From assembly GCA_038400315.1 (NCBI GenBank), contig CP151667.1:1623174-1687173 (forward strand): a stretch of 64,000 bases of DNA, written 5' to 3'. The notes under the pieces are model-generated. The model saw nothing but the letters and a program-made list of their open reading frames with translations, was not told where the DNA came from and did no database searches. Positions 34,753 to 44,235 of this stretch are shown here, piece by piece. A program made the position numbers and the translations under genes. Each line of letters opens with the position of its first letter. Position 1 is the first letter of the stretch. The stretch is from Isosphaeraceae bacterium EP7. GTDB taxonomy: Bacteria; Planctomycetota; Planctomycetia; Isosphaerales; Isosphaeraceae.

Positions 34753-37700
34753 CTACCAGCCGGCGTAATAGGCCATCCCGGGATAGTCGCGGACGAACCC
34801 CGCCTCGGCCAGCCAGGGGGCCGCCGGGCTCGCCAGCGTGGCAGCCCCGTTGTAGGTTTCGACCTTCAGGACCCGCCGACTGGAGGTCGCCAGGCTTGGC
34901 AGCAGGCCGACCGCGGCCTTCAACTCGGCCTCGGAGGCCGCACCCAGCCCGGTCAGCCGCTTGCCCGTCCCCTCGACGATCAGGATCGGCCGGCCGCCCA
35001 TCAGGACGATCCAGTTCGAGGCATTGCGAAAGAGCCTGGCCGTCCCCCCTTCGAGCAGCGGCACGTCGAGCGGCGCCCCCGAGCCGTAGAGGTTGGCCGG
35101 GTCCAGGGTCGGAAGCAGGATCGGGGCCGCCGATTGGCCGGAGTTCGCCCATCGCGCAAGAGACTCGATCGTCTCGGCCTCTGCGAACTGGACGCCCGAG
35201 AGTCCCTCGACGAAGTGGCCCCGACGCAGCTCGCCGCGCATCTCGGCCCGGTCCAGGAACGGGAAGAGCTCGCGCCAGGGGGGGCACCAGGGCTCGACCG
35301 CCACGGTCTCGCGGCAGAGCACGCCGAATCGATCCAGGACCGCCGCCGCCCAGGCCAGGGCCGAACCTTCCGCGTCGCCCTCGGGGGCCGAGACGAGTGA
35401 CCAGCGCCCTTCAGGACGATCGGTCACCGGCCGCCTGGGCAGCCGCCCACGCGTGCGCGACGCCGCTTTCGCCTCCACCAGCGCCTCGGCGCGTGCCCGC
35501 GATCCCGGACGGACCGGGTCGAACCGGTCATTGGTGACCAATCCACGGGCGACCAGCGTCGCCAGCGACGATCGAACGCGGAATGGTTCCATCGATGCTG
35601 AACGCGCCAGGTCGGGCACGAACGAGGCGCCGAGCGTTCCCAGGGTCGCCAGAATTGTCGCCGGATCACCCGAGAGCAGCTCGGCCCCTTCGACCACGGT
35701 CCAGTGGCCGGGAAAGTCGCGTGGGAGGATCGAGACCGAGGGGTCGGCGCGGGCGTCGGGGGCCTCGGCCCGCCAGGTCCAGCCGCCCGACGTCAGCGCC
35801 GAATCGAGCCAGGTCGGGCGATAATCCCCGAGGCGCCTGGGTAGCACGTCCGACTCCCAGACCTCGGCGGGAAGGGGCCGCCCTCGAAGCTGGTCCAGGA
35901 CCGTCGTCAGCGCCGCCTCGCCTCGCAAGGGCGCCTCGGCCGCGACGTGCTGGCGGGCCAGGACGAAGGCCGCGAAGACCTCGGGCGCCACGGCGAGGGC
36001 TTCTTTTCGGCGCAACGCGATCGTGATCCGCCGGGCTTCTTCCAGGTTCCGCCGGTCGGCCCAGCGCACCCCGTCGGGGTCGTCTACCCGCACGAAATCC
36101 TCGGCATGTGCCCGTCGTTCCAGCACCTCGGTGGCGATCGCGGGGTCGATCGGGTAGCGCGAAGTCAGCTCGGCCAACCCGACCAGGGCCCTCGTCCGCA
36201 TGTAGCGGCCCAGCACCGTCGCCATCGCCAGCTCGTCGGGCGGGTTTGCGAAGGCAAGGTCGAACGTGGCCAGGTCTTCGGCGTGGATCCAGCGACCCGG
36301 CCTCGCGGTCCCTTCCAGGTCGATCCGGCAGGCCCGATGATCGTCGGCCAGGTCGCGGAGAAACCCGGCCATCGGCCCGACCACCTCGTCGTCGTCAAGG
36401 TCCCCCAGCCGCCTCAGTGTTTCGGCCATCTCCTCGACGCTCCGAGGTGGTCGGCCCACCCCGCGCAGGCGGCCGTCGACCCGGCCAATGGCCGCTGGGT
36501 CGAGCCAGTTGGGGTCGGTCGAGGCCGACGCCAGCAGCGGGTTGAGCATCGCCTCGTCCACGGCCCTGGTTGTTGTCCCCCGATCGGCACGCTTGGGCTC
36601 GTCCCATTCGTACATGAATTTCAGGGTGAATTGGAAGGTCAGCTCCGAGGTGAACGGCGAGGGGATCTCATTGCGCCGGCCGACCACCTTGATCTCGCCC
36701 GAGGCGAGCCTGTCCAGGAAGATCCGGAGCCTGGGAAGGTCGAGGTCGTCGTCGATGCACTCGCGGTAGGTCTCGACCACGATGGGGAAATCGGGCGACT
36801 TGCGGACCACCTGGAGCAGGTCCTTCGCCCGCAGCCGCTGGAGCCAGAGCGGCGTCCGCTTGGATGGGTCGGGACGTGGCATCAGCAGTGCCCGGCCGGC
36901 GTTCTGGCGGAACCGCAGGCCGAACAGCGGGCTCTCGCCCAGCGTATCGCGGATCAATCGCTCGGCCAGGGCACCATCCAGCCCGCTCAGGATGTCGAGC
37001 GGCGGGTCGTCCATCCTCGGCAACCGGATCAGCACCCCGTCATCGGCCGAGAGGCAGGCCGCCTCGATCCCGTACCGCTCGCGCAGACGCTCTTGCAGCG
37101 CCAGCTTCAAGGCGTTGTGCAGCTTGCCGCCGAAGGGGGTCAGGATCGCCAGCCCCAGCTCTCCTGCCGGGTCGTCGAACGCCTCCACGAGCACCGTCCG
37201 GTCGTCGGGCGCCGCGCCGGAATGGCGGACCTGGCGGCCGACGTAATCTCGCAGGCGTCGGGCCGATCGTGCATCCAGCCGACACTCCTGTTCCAGCCAA
37301 GACAGGAGCGATTTGTCGTCCAGTCGCCCCGAGATTTCTCGGGTCAGCACGCCAACCGCCTCGCCCAGCTCGGCCGAGCGTGTCGCCCCTTCGCCGCGCC
37401 AGAAGGGCATCAGGGCGGACCTGCCCGCGGCCGGCGAGACCACCACCTTCTGCGGCTCGATGGCGTCAATCTTCCAGGTCGACGTCCCCAGCACGAACGT
37501 CTCGCCCACCCGTCGTTCCAGCACGAATTCCTCGTCGAGCTCGCCAAGCTTGGGCCCGTTCTCGCCGAGATAGAGCGGATATTGCCCCGTGTCGGGGATC
37601 GTCCCGCCGCCGACCAGGGCCATCCGCTGGGTGCCTGGAAGGGGAGCGAGCGCATTGTGCACGCGATCCCAGCTCAGACGCGGGCGCAGGTCGCGGAGCG

Positions 37701-39153
37701 ACGCGGCGGGGAATCGGCCCGAGACCATCGCCAGCACCGCCTCGAACGCCTCTGGCGTGAGGTCGCGGTAGGGGTAGGCGCAGCGCATCAGGTCGAACAG
37801 CGCGGGGACATCCCAGCGATCCATCCCCACGCAGGCGACGACCTGCTGCGCCAGCACGTCCAGGCAATTCGTCGGCACCCTGAGGGCCTCGACCTGGCCT
37901 GCGATCATGGCCCTGGCCAGGGCCGCGGTCTCCAGCAGGTCTCCCGTGGTCTTCGCCAGCATCCGACCACGGCTCTTGCGGCCGACGATGTGACCCGCGC
38001 GGCCAACCCGCTGGAGCCCGCGCGCGATGCCGCCCGGCGACTCGACCTGGCAGACGAGGTCGACGGCCCCCATGTCGATTCCCATCTCAAGCGAAGCTGT
38101 CGACACGACCGCCGCAAGCTCGCCCTGCTTCAACGCGTCCTCGGTGCGTCTCCGCTCGTCCAGGTTCAGGCTGCCGTGATGGGCACGGACCAGCGGAGGA
38201 TGCTCGCCGTCATCGCCGGGGCCGCGATCGACCTCGGCCTTCTCATTCAAGCGGCTGGTGAGCCGTTCGACGATCCGCCGATTGTTGGCGAAGATGATCG
38301 TCGACCGATTGGCGCGGATCGACGCCAGCAGGTCATCCTCGATGGCCGGCCAGATCGACCCCCCGGGCGGGCCGTCGCCGCCGGTCAGGGTCACCTCCAG
38401 CTCAAGCTCCTTGCGCCTTCCCGCGTCCACAATCGTCACCGGCCTGGGGACGAGGCGTGTTGAGCCGTCGGCCGTCGTCTCGATTGAACGGCCGCCGAGG
38501 TAGCGGGCGACCTCTTCTAGCGGGCGCTGGGTGGCCGAGAGGCCGATCCGCACGAATCCGGCCGGGTTGATGGCCTGGAGCCGCTCCAGCAGGATGGCCA
38601 GGAAGACCCCTCGCTTGTTGGGGCAGAGGGCGTGAATCTCGTCGACGATGACGTGCTCGAGTGCCCCGAGAGTCTCACGGGCGCCGCTCGTCAGCAGGAG
38701 GTGGAGCGATTCGGGGGTTGTGATCAGGATCTCGGGCGGACGACGACGCATCCTGGCCCGCTCGGCCTGCGGAGTGTCGCCTGTTCTCAGGCCCATCGAC
38801 AGCGGGCGTAGCGGGGTTCCGGCCGCCTCGGCACCGGCAAGGATCCCTTCGAGCGGGTCCTGCAAGTTCCGCGCGATGTCGGCGTTGAGTGCCTTCAACG
38901 GCGAGATGTACAGGATCCGCGTCGTCGGCCGCGAGATCGGGTTTCGCCAGAGGTGGTCGAGGCCCGCCAGGAATGCCGCGAGCGTCTTGCCCGAGCCCGT
39001 GGGCGCGAAGAGCAGGGTATTCTCGCCCGCGGCGATCGCCGGCCATCCCTGCCGCTGCGGCGGGGTCGGCTCGCCGAAACGGGCGCGAAACCACTCTGCG
39101 ACCGGGGGAAGGAACAACCCCAGCGGATCGCCGACGCCCTCGGCCTCGGCCAT
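34753..39153 (-). CDS. lhr: Lhr-family superfamily 2 ATP-dependent helicase
   Basis: A very large DEAD/DEAH DNA-repair helicase (~1466 residues from ATG 39153; the frame extends to 39201). Walker A is APTGSGKT (50-57), Walker B VIVDEIHAL (~170), motif III GLSATQ, motif V/VI region QVESPGGIARGLQRVGRAGH. The Lhr winged-helix and beta-barrel regions follow, and a long C-terminal domain of ~600 residues as in full-length bacterial Lhr. Translocates 3' to 5' on ssDNA and unwinds RNA:DNA hybrids in characterised members. Neighbours do not reveal a dedicated partner nuclease. Confidence 0.93.
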   Translation of the reverse strand: MAEAEGVGDPLGLFLPPVAEWFRARFGEPTPPQRQGWPAIAAGENTLLFAPTGSGKTLAAFLAGLDHLWRNPISRPTTRILYISPLKALNADIARNLQDPLEGILAGAEAAGTPLRPLSMGLRTGDTPQAERARMRRRPPEILITTPESLHLLLTSGARETLGALEHVIVDEIHALCPNKRGVFLAILLERLQAINPAGFVRIGLSATQRPLEEVARYLGGRSIETTADGSTRLVPRPVTIVDAGRRKELELEVTLTGGDGPPGGSIWPAIEDDLLASIRANRSTIIFANNRRIVERLTSRLNEKAEVDRGPGDDGEHPPLVRAHHGSLNLDERRRTEDALKQGELAAVVSTASLEMGIDMGAVDLVCQVESPGGIARGLQRVGRAGHIVGRKSRGRMLAKTTGDLLETAALARAMIAGQVEALRVPTNCLDVLAQQVVACVGMDRWDVPALFDLMRCAYPYRDLTPEAFEAVLAMVSGRFPAASLRDLRPRLSWDRVHNALAPLPGTQRMALVGGGTIPDTGQYPLYLGENGPKLGELDEEFVLERRVGETFVLGTSTWKIDAIEPQKVVVSPAAGRSALMPFWRGEGATRSAELGEAVGVLTREISGRLDDKSLLSWLEQECRLDARSARRLRDYVGRQVRHSGAAPDDRTVLVEAFDDPAGELGLAILTPFGGKLHNALKLALQERLRERYGIEAACLSADDGVLIRLPRMDDPPLDILSGLDGALAERLIRDTLGESPLFGLRFRQNAGRALLMPRPDPSKRTPLWLQRLRAKDLLQVVRKSPDFPIVVETYRECIDDDLDLPRLRIFLDRLASGEIKVVGRRNEIPSPFTSELTFQFTLKFMYEWDEPKRADRGTTTRAVDEAMLNPLLASASTDPNWLDPAAIGRVDGRLRGVGRPPRSVEEMAETLRRLGDLDDDEVVGPMAGFLRDLADDHRACRIDLEGTARPGRWIHAEDLATFDLAFANPPDELAMATVLGRYMRTRALVGLAELTSRYPIDPAIATEVLERRAHAEDFVRVDDPDGVRWADRRNLEEARRITIALRRKEALAVAPEVFAAFVLARQHVAAEAPLRGEAALTTVLDQLRGRPLPAEVWESDVLPRRLGDYRPTWLDSALTSGGWTWRAEAPDARADPSVSILPRDFPGHWTVVEGAELLSGDPATILATLGTLGASFVPDLARSASMEPFRVRSSLATLVARGLVTNDRFDPVRPGSRARAEALVEAKAASRTRGRLPRRPVTDRPEGRWSLVSAPEGDAEGSALAWAAAVLDRFGVLCRETVAVEPWCPPWRELFPFLDRAEMRGELRRGHFVEGLSGVQFAEAETIESLARWANSGQSAAPILLPTLDPANLYGSGAPLDVPLLEGGTARLFRNASNWIVLMGGRPILIVEGTGKRLTGLGAASEAELKAAVGLLPSLATSSRRVLKVETYNGAATLASPAAPWLAEAGFVRDYPGMAYYAGW

Positions 39154-39222
39154 TTCCGGTCGCACTCGTCGATTCGTTCTCACTCGACGATTATGGACCA
39201 TCGAGGCCCGTCGAACAATCCG

Positions 39223-39468
39223 TTACTGAACAGACGATTCCGTCGGGACCGTTAAACCTACCGAGTGACACTCGGCGTCGATCGCGTCATCGATCCAACC
39301 GCGGAGCATCTGGGCGACGCTCCGCTGATTCCGCCTCGACAGGGCGATCAACGCGGCGACCCTGTCGGATGAGAGGAGCAAGCCGATTTCGATGACATTC
39401 AAGCGATCGCTACTGCCCAAATCCAGTGCGGAACCGCCCGCCATTGCGGCGATCCTGGTTCGTTCCAT
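39223..39468 (-). CDS. Small protein with ribbon-helix-helix-like segment
   Basis: The 81-residue product starts at ATG 39468 with GGGGAA upstream; the frame extends to 39537. The segment NVIEIGLLLSSDRVAALIAL followed by RRNQRSVAQMLRGWIDDAID has the strand-helix-helix pattern of Arc/MetJ-type DNA-binding domains, with hydrophobic spacing to match. It could be a small regulator, perhaps of its own operon with lhr downstream. No toxin-like partner is adjacent. Confidence 0.6.
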   Translation of the reverse strand: MERTRIAAMAGGSALDLGSSDRLNVIEIGLLLSSDRVAALIALSRRNQRSVAQMLRGWIDDAIDAECHSVGLTVPTESSVQ

Positions 39469-39558
39469 CGGATGTTCCCCCCGGCCTTGGGAGTTTCTTA
39501 CGAGACGAGTCGGTAAGTAAGGCAAATCGGGGGCCATCTCGTTGACCAGGTCCGTATT

Positions 39559-40923
39559 TTACCGGAACACGGTGATGACCAAAATGACCGCGATGCCCAG
39601 TAAAACGGCAACCAGAATGAAAGCATAGAGCCAGCGTGAGTCGTCCTGGTTCGCGTCGGCCCCGACCTTTGGACGCAGCGTATCTCGAGGATTCACGATC
39701 ACGGCGGACCTGGGCTTGGGCAATGGTCGGGACATTGGAGCCGGGGCGGGGGTGGGGTCGCCGAGGTCTCGCAGATTGGCCAGGCTGATCCCTGAATCTT
39801 CGGTCATCAAGAGTCGAAGCTCGTCGTCGTCGAGCTCGGGGGGAGGCGGCCGGAACGCACGCGCGGCATCGGCCTCGGCACCGAGGATGGCGCGGACGAT
39901 GGCAGGGTCGGTCCAGCGGGCGAGGTCAACCCGCAGCTCGGCCGCTGACTGATAACGATGGTCGGGCTCCTTGGCCATCAGCTTGCGGACGATCGCCCCG
40001 AACGTGGAAGGGACGCCGCGAGCGACCGTCTCCAACGGGTCGGCCTCGACCATCCGTTGCTTGAAGATCTTGTTGACGACGTCTCCCCCTTCGAACGGGG
40101 GGCGCCCGGCCAGGGTGAAGTAGAGCGTGCATCCCAGCGAATAGAGGTCGCTGCGGCGATCGGCGTGCGAGGCATTGCCCAGTTGTTCGGGGCTGGCATA
40201 GTCGAGCGTGCCGATGACGGTGTTGGTCTTCGTCAGCCGGTGAGCCTCCTCGTCCATGTCGCGGGCCAGGCCCAGGTCGAGGATCTTGGCGTCGCCTTCG
40301 GGCGTCACCATGATGTTCGACGGCTTGATGTCGCGATGGACCAGGCCCCCTCCGTGGGCGGCCTCCAGGCCGTCGAGGATCTTGAGGAAGAACCGGGCGG
40401 CGTCGGGCACACGCAAGGGGCCGCCGTCGTCCGACTTGACGACGTGGTAGAGGCTGTCGCCGGGGATGTACTCCATGACCATGAAGTAAACGTCGCCCTC
40501 GTTGCCCACCTCGAAGGTCCGTGCGAGGTTGGGATGATTGACACGGGTCGAGAGTTCCATCTCGCGCTGGAACCTGAGCAAGCTCTGCTCATCCTCCTGC
40601 GCTCGCTTGGGGGGCAAGACCTTGATCGCCACGAGGTCGCCGCGCTTCGGCCCTCGGGCGAGATAGACCTTGCCCATTCCCCCTTCGCCCAGGGGCCTGA
40701 GGATGGTGTAGCCGCCCACGAAGAAGCCGCGCGTGGCACCCGCCAGGATCTTGCGAGCCTGGTAGGACGTCAACAAGTCCTTGGAGATCAAGTGGCGGGC
40801 AAGCCTGACGGCGGCTTCAGGATTCTCGGTCGGCGCAACGGCCGCGCGGGCCCGCTCCAGGTCATCGGGCTTGACCAGGGCGGAGCGGGTCAGATTCTCG
40901 ACGAACTCGTCGAGTCGCGGCAT
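39559..40923 (-). CDS. Membrane-anchored Ser/Thr protein kinase
   Basis: A 454-residue Hanks-type kinase. An N-terminal helical region (~1-68, ending LTSYQARKILAG) precedes the kinase domain (~72-345) with glycine loop LGEGGMGKVYLA, Lys101, catalytic loop HRDIKPSN (Asp198) and DLG (Asp216). A Pro-rich linker leads to one C-terminal transmembrane helix (WLYAFILVAVLLGIAVILVI), so the kinase faces the cytoplasm with almost nothing outside. It lies 70 nt downstream of a PPM phosphatase on the same strand, a classic opposing pair. Confidence 0.93.
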   Translation of the reverse strand: MPRLDEFVENLTRSALVKPDDLERARAAVAPTENPEAAVRLARHLISKDLLTSYQARKILAGATRGFFVGGYTILRPLGEGGMGKVYLARGPKRGDLVAIKVLPPKRAQEDEQSLLRFQREMELSTRVNHPNLARTFEVGNEGDVYFMVMEYIPGDSLYHVVKSDDGGPLRVPDAARFFLKILDGLEAAHGGGLVHRDIKPSNIMVTPEGDAKILDLGLARDMDEEAHRLTKTNTVIGTLDYASPEQLGNASHADRRSDLYSLGCTLYFTLAGRPPFEGGDVVNKIFKQRMVEADPLETVARGVPSTFGAIVRKLMAKEPDHRYQSAAELRVDLARWTDPAIVRAILGAEADAARAFRPPPPELDDDELRLLMTEDSGISLANLRDLGDPTPAPAPMSRPLPKPRSAVIVNPRDTLRPKVGADANQDDSRWLYAFILVAVLLGIAVILVITVFR

Positions 40924-40993
40924 GCCCCGTCACCTCTGGTCGCTTGGGTCGGGGAATCGGCCGAAGTCCGGCCGGCACTCCGCCGATCGGCCG

Positions 40994-41992
40994 TCACTCG
41001 ACGTGGACGACCAGGCAGGTGACATTGTCCTTCGAGTTATTGGCCAGCGCGCGATTCATCAGCAATCGGGAGGCCAGTTGTGGGTCGTCATTTTCCGCAA
41101 GGATGGTCGCGATGTCCGCGTCCTCGACGACTCCGGTCAGGCCGTCGGAGGCCATCAGGAACCGATCACCCGAGGCGATTGGCAAGACCCGGACGTCGTC
41201 GGGCCCGCCCCTCGCGTCCTTACTTCCCAGATACAAGTACAGCACGTTTTTGAACTTGTGGAATGGGACCTCGGACCGCGAGATCGTCCCGGCCTCGCCC
41301 AGGGCGTCGGCCAGCGAATGGTCCTTGGTCAACTGCTCCAGCTTGCGATCGCGCAGGCGATAGGCCCTGGAGTCGCCGATCCCGGCGACGTAGACGTGGT
41401 CGCGGCGAAACTGGGCGAGCACCACGGTGGTGCCCATGTTGGAATATTCGGCGCCGATGTGCGACTGGGCCAGGATCTCCTGGTTGGTCACGGCCACCGC
41501 TTCCTTGATCGCACGCGACGTCTGAGGCTGGTCGAGCGCCTCACCCACCAGGCGTTTGGAGAGCTCGCGCGGGATGAGGGTGACGGCCATCGAGCTGGCC
41601 TCCTCGCCGGCGAGTTGCCCGCCCATCCCATCGGCGACGATGAGCAGGCTCCCCAGGTCGAGCACCGAGGGACTCTCGAAGTCGACGTCCTTGCGGCCAT
41701 CGTGGCGCACCGGCGGCAGGCCGGGGACGAAGAAGTTGTCCTCGTTGTGCTCGCGGTAGCGCCCCACGGTCGAGACCACGCCGACTTTGAGTCGCAACGG
41801 CCCCGCTGACGTCTTGGGCGTGGGATCGCCGGGCGCCAAGCGGCCCGCGGCGTTCGCGTGGGCGCCGACGTCGGGGGAAAACAGTTTACGCATCCAGGTC
41901 GCTAGGCCCACCTCGTCCGCCCTTCTCGTCACGCCGGACGCCCGATCTTCGCTCGACGGCGAGCGAACCTGGGCGAGCGGGGGCAGGGTCAT
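40994..41992 (-). CDS. PPM-type (PP2C) Ser/Thr protein phosphatase
   Basis: A 332-residue phosphatase with VADGMGGQLAGEE (metal-binding Asp/Gly), GDSRAYRLRD, ASDGLTGV and SKDNVTCLVV, the standard Stp/PrpC metal ligands. An extra ~60 residues precede the domain; ATG 41893 would remove the first 33. The longer start is kept because it leaves only 16 nt to the preceding deacetylase stop. It likely reverses phosphorylation by the kinase encoded next. Confidence 0.92.
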   Translation of the reverse strand: MTLPPLAQVRSPSSEDRASGVTRRADEVGLATWMRKLFSPDVGAHANAAGRLAPGDPTPKTSAGPLRLKVGVVSTVGRYREHNEDNFFVPGLPPVRHDGRKDVDFESPSVLDLGSLLIVADGMGGQLAGEEASSMAVTLIPRELSKRLVGEALDQPQTSRAIKEAVAVTNQEILAQSHIGAEYSNMGTTVVLAQFRRDHVYVAGIGDSRAYRLRDRKLEQLTKDHSLADALGEAGTISRSEVPFHKFKNVLYLYLGSKDARGGPDDVRVLPIASGDRFLMASDGLTGVVEDADIATILAENDDPQLASRLLMNRALANNSKDNVTCLVVHVE

Positions 41993-42008
41993 CGCTCGGC
42001 GACCGGGG

Positions 42009-42839
42009 CTAGCCCCGGGTCATCGTCGGGCATGCCCACTCGATCAGATCTTCGACCCCGACCGAGCGATATGTCAGCAGCAACTCACCCGCCTCGAACC
42101 CGGCCGTCTGACCGTGATATCGGTTCATCGACTCCACCAGCCGAAAAATCCGGCTTTTGGCCGCCGGGAATTGGCTGCCGTACGCCCGGATGGCCTCAAG
42201 CTTGATGTCCATCGTCTGGCCGATGTCCGAGATGATTGACCCGGACGATTCCGGCAAGTCCAGGCTATTCAAGGCGATCGGGAAACTCAACTGGTTGGAA
42301 ACCGAATGGACCGGCAGATTGTCGAAGTGCTCGTCCCACTTCGTCAGGCGACTGTAGAAGACCGCCGCGTCGGTGATCAGCATCGCCTGATAATGATCGG
42401 GAGATGCCATCACTGTCTTGCCGCCGAAGCCCAGGACCAGCCTGGGCCGGTGCCTGCGGAACACCTTGGCCAGCGCCACGCGGGCCTCGAAGGAGTCGAA
42501 CAGCCGCCGGTTGGGCAGGTTCAGGTTGATCCGCTTGTGGACTCCGAGGATCTCGGCGGCGCGCCTGGCCTCCTCCATCCTGGCATCGGGGCCGGGCGAG
42601 AGCGGAGTCGGCTCGCCATCGGTCAAGTCGACGATGCCGACCTTGTAGCCCTTCAGGGCCAAGTTGGCGAGCGTCCCCCCGCAGGCGATCTCCACGTCGT
42701 CGGGGTGAGCCCCGACGGCGATCAAGTCGAGCTGAATATCGCCCGAGTCAGACGTGCCCAAAGCCAGTTCCCCGAAACCATTCGTCCCGAGAGGGACGGC
42801 AAGCTCTCTATTATAGAAGACGAACCCGGCCGTGGGCAA
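42009..42839 (-). CDS. PIG-L/LmbE family deacetylase, second copy
   Basis: The 276-residue product has zinc motif [10 protein letters not shown] (~41-50), the ring of acidic/His residues, and ASPDHY as second motif. It resembles BshB1-type deacetylases (bacillithiol pathway: GlcNAc-malate deacetylation) more than the copy at 8448, but no BshA or BshC partner is in view. About 35 extra N-terminal residues precede the domain. It heads a probable operon with the phosphatase and kinase, and lies 42 nt after cobL. Confidence 0.87.
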   Translation of the reverse strand: MPTAGFVFYNRELAVPLGTNGFGELALGTSDSGDIQLDLIAVGAHPDDVEIACGGTLANLALKGYKVGIVDLTDGEPTPLSPGPDARMEEARRAAEILGVHKRINLNLPNRRLFDSFEARVALAKVFRRHRPRLVLGFGGKTVMASPDHYQAMLITDAAVFYSRLTKWDEHFDNLPVHSVSNQLSFPIALNSLDLPESSGSIISDIGQTMDIKLEAIRAYGSQFPAAKSRIFRLVESMNRYHGQTAGFEAGELLLTYRSVGVEDLIEWACPTMTRG

Positions 42840-42881
42840 CGCGCGCCCAATTTCGGCATATCCACTTCTGAGCGTTTCCGT

Positions 42882-44147
42882 TCAGTCGGCACCTTCGGGC
42901 TTCTTGACGACCGCCAGCAGGAACGACGGCATCACCGGCTCGAATCGGACGCGCTCGAATTGCTCGATCCCGCGGCTCACCGCCACGTTCCAGAGCTTGA
43001 CCTCGCCGGCCAGCGACTTCAAGGTCTGGTAGGCCGTCAGGAGCCCGTCGATCGTGGCGACATTCACGGCCATCCGCCCGCCCATCGAGAGCCTTGCGTA
43101 GGCCGCGTTCAGCACGGCGTCGACCTGCCGGCCGGTGCCGCCGATGAAGATGGCGTCGGGATCGGGCAGGCCCACCAGGGCCTCGGGAGCGCGGTCGACG
43201 ATGGGCCGGACGTTGGTGACGCCGAACGCCTCGGCATTGGCCGAGATCAGGGCGGCGTCGGCCGGGTCGGGCTCGATCGCGTAGACCACTCCCTGATCGG
43301 CGAGCTGGGCCGCCTCGATCGCCACCGAGCCGGAGCCCGCCCCCACGTCCCAGACCACGCTCGAAGGCCGGATGTCGAGCTGCGCCAGGGCGATCGAGCG
43401 GACCTCGGCCTGGGTGATCAGACCGCTCTTGGGCTGGCTCTGCACGAATGCGTCGTCGGGGTTGCCGAAGATCCTGAATTTACCCGATCGGCTCGCCTGG
43501 TCGGGCCGATTCGGCTTCCGGACCAGGATCAGCACGTTCAGGGGGTTGAAGTCCAGGTCGACCAGCTCGTCCAGCTCGGCCTGCGTAACCCGCTCGTCGG
43601 CCGAGCCCAGGTTCTCGCAGACGTAGGCCCGGAAGTAGTCGATCCCACGCTCCAGAAGCGCCTTCGCCAGCCGCTTCGGCGTGTTCTCGTCGCTGGAGAA
43701 GAGGCCCACCTTCTCGGCGGTCCTGATCCGGTCGAGCACCGCGGCTAGCGGGCGATCGGCCAGGCTGGTGAGGTAGGCGTCTTCCCAGGTTTCCTTCACG
43801 CGGGCGAAGGCGAGCTGCATGCTGCTGACGTGCGGCACGACCTGGAACTGGTCCTTGCCCAGGCGCTCGGTGATGTAACGGGCGACCCCGTAGAAGAGGG
43901 GATCGCCGCCGCTGACGAGCACGGGGTGGTCGAACTCCAGGGCATCGCGCACCTGGCGAACGGCACGGGGCATGTCGGGGTCCAGTTCGACGAGCTTGGC
44001 CTTCGTCGGCCCGATCAAGCCCAGCGTGGTCGTCGCGCCCAGGATCACGTCGGCCCCCGAGAGCACAGCGCGAGCCGCCTCGGTCAGGCCAGAAAGGCCG
44101 TCGTCCCCGATCCCCAAGATGACCAGCTTCGCCCGAGACTCGGCCAC
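42882..44147 (-). CDS. cobL: Precorrin-6Y C5,15-methyltransferase (decarboxylating), CbiE-CbiT fusion
   Basis: This fusion methylates C5 and C15 and decarboxylates the C12 side chain in cobalamin ring synthesis. The CbiE half (~1-205) is a tetrapyrrole methylase: VILGIGDDGLSGLT, VLVSGGDPLFYG and VPHVSSMQLAFAR. The CbiT half (~225-421) is a class I methyltransferase with VWDVGAGSGSVAIEAA. GTG 44147 is chosen (GGGAGG 7 nt upstream); ATG 44162 is an alternative. No other cobalamin gene and no obvious B12 riboswitch was seen here. Confidence 0.92.
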   Translation of the reverse strand: MAESRAKLVILGIGDDGLSGLTEAARAVLSGADVILGATTTLGLIGPTKAKLVELDPDMPRAVRQVRDALEFDHPVLVSGGDPLFYGVARYITERLGKDQFQVVPHVSSMQLAFARVKETWEDAYLTSLADRPLAAVLDRIRTAEKVGLFSSDENTPKRLAKALLERGIDYFRAYVCENLGSADERVTQAELDELVDLDFNPLNVLILVRKPNRPDQASRSGKFRIFGNPDDAFVQSQPKSGLITQAEVRSIALAQLDIRPSSVVWDVGAGSGSVAIEAAQLADQGVVYAIEPDPADAALISANAEAFGVTNVRPIVDRAPEALVGLPDPDAIFIGGTGRQVDAVLNAAYARLSMGGRMAVNVATIDGLLTAYQTLKSLAGEVKLWNVAVSRGIEQFERVRFEPVMPSFLLAVVKKPEGAD

Positions 44148-44235
44148 CGCCCGCCCTCCCATCGCCTACATCGACCGGGACGACCGCCCCGGCGCAACCC
44201 AAGGATGCGCCACTCGGGCCGTGCGTTGCAACCCC

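Noticed and set aside
35947-38463. 838-codon frame opposite lhr
   Set aside because: No start signal, low-complexity Arg/Gly/Pro-rich product, fully antisense to the conserved helicase.
42882-44235. Cobalamin riboswitch upstream of cobL
   Set aside because: The upstream gap is only ~90 bp and shows no B12-box-like core; cobL probably follows its upstream neighbour.
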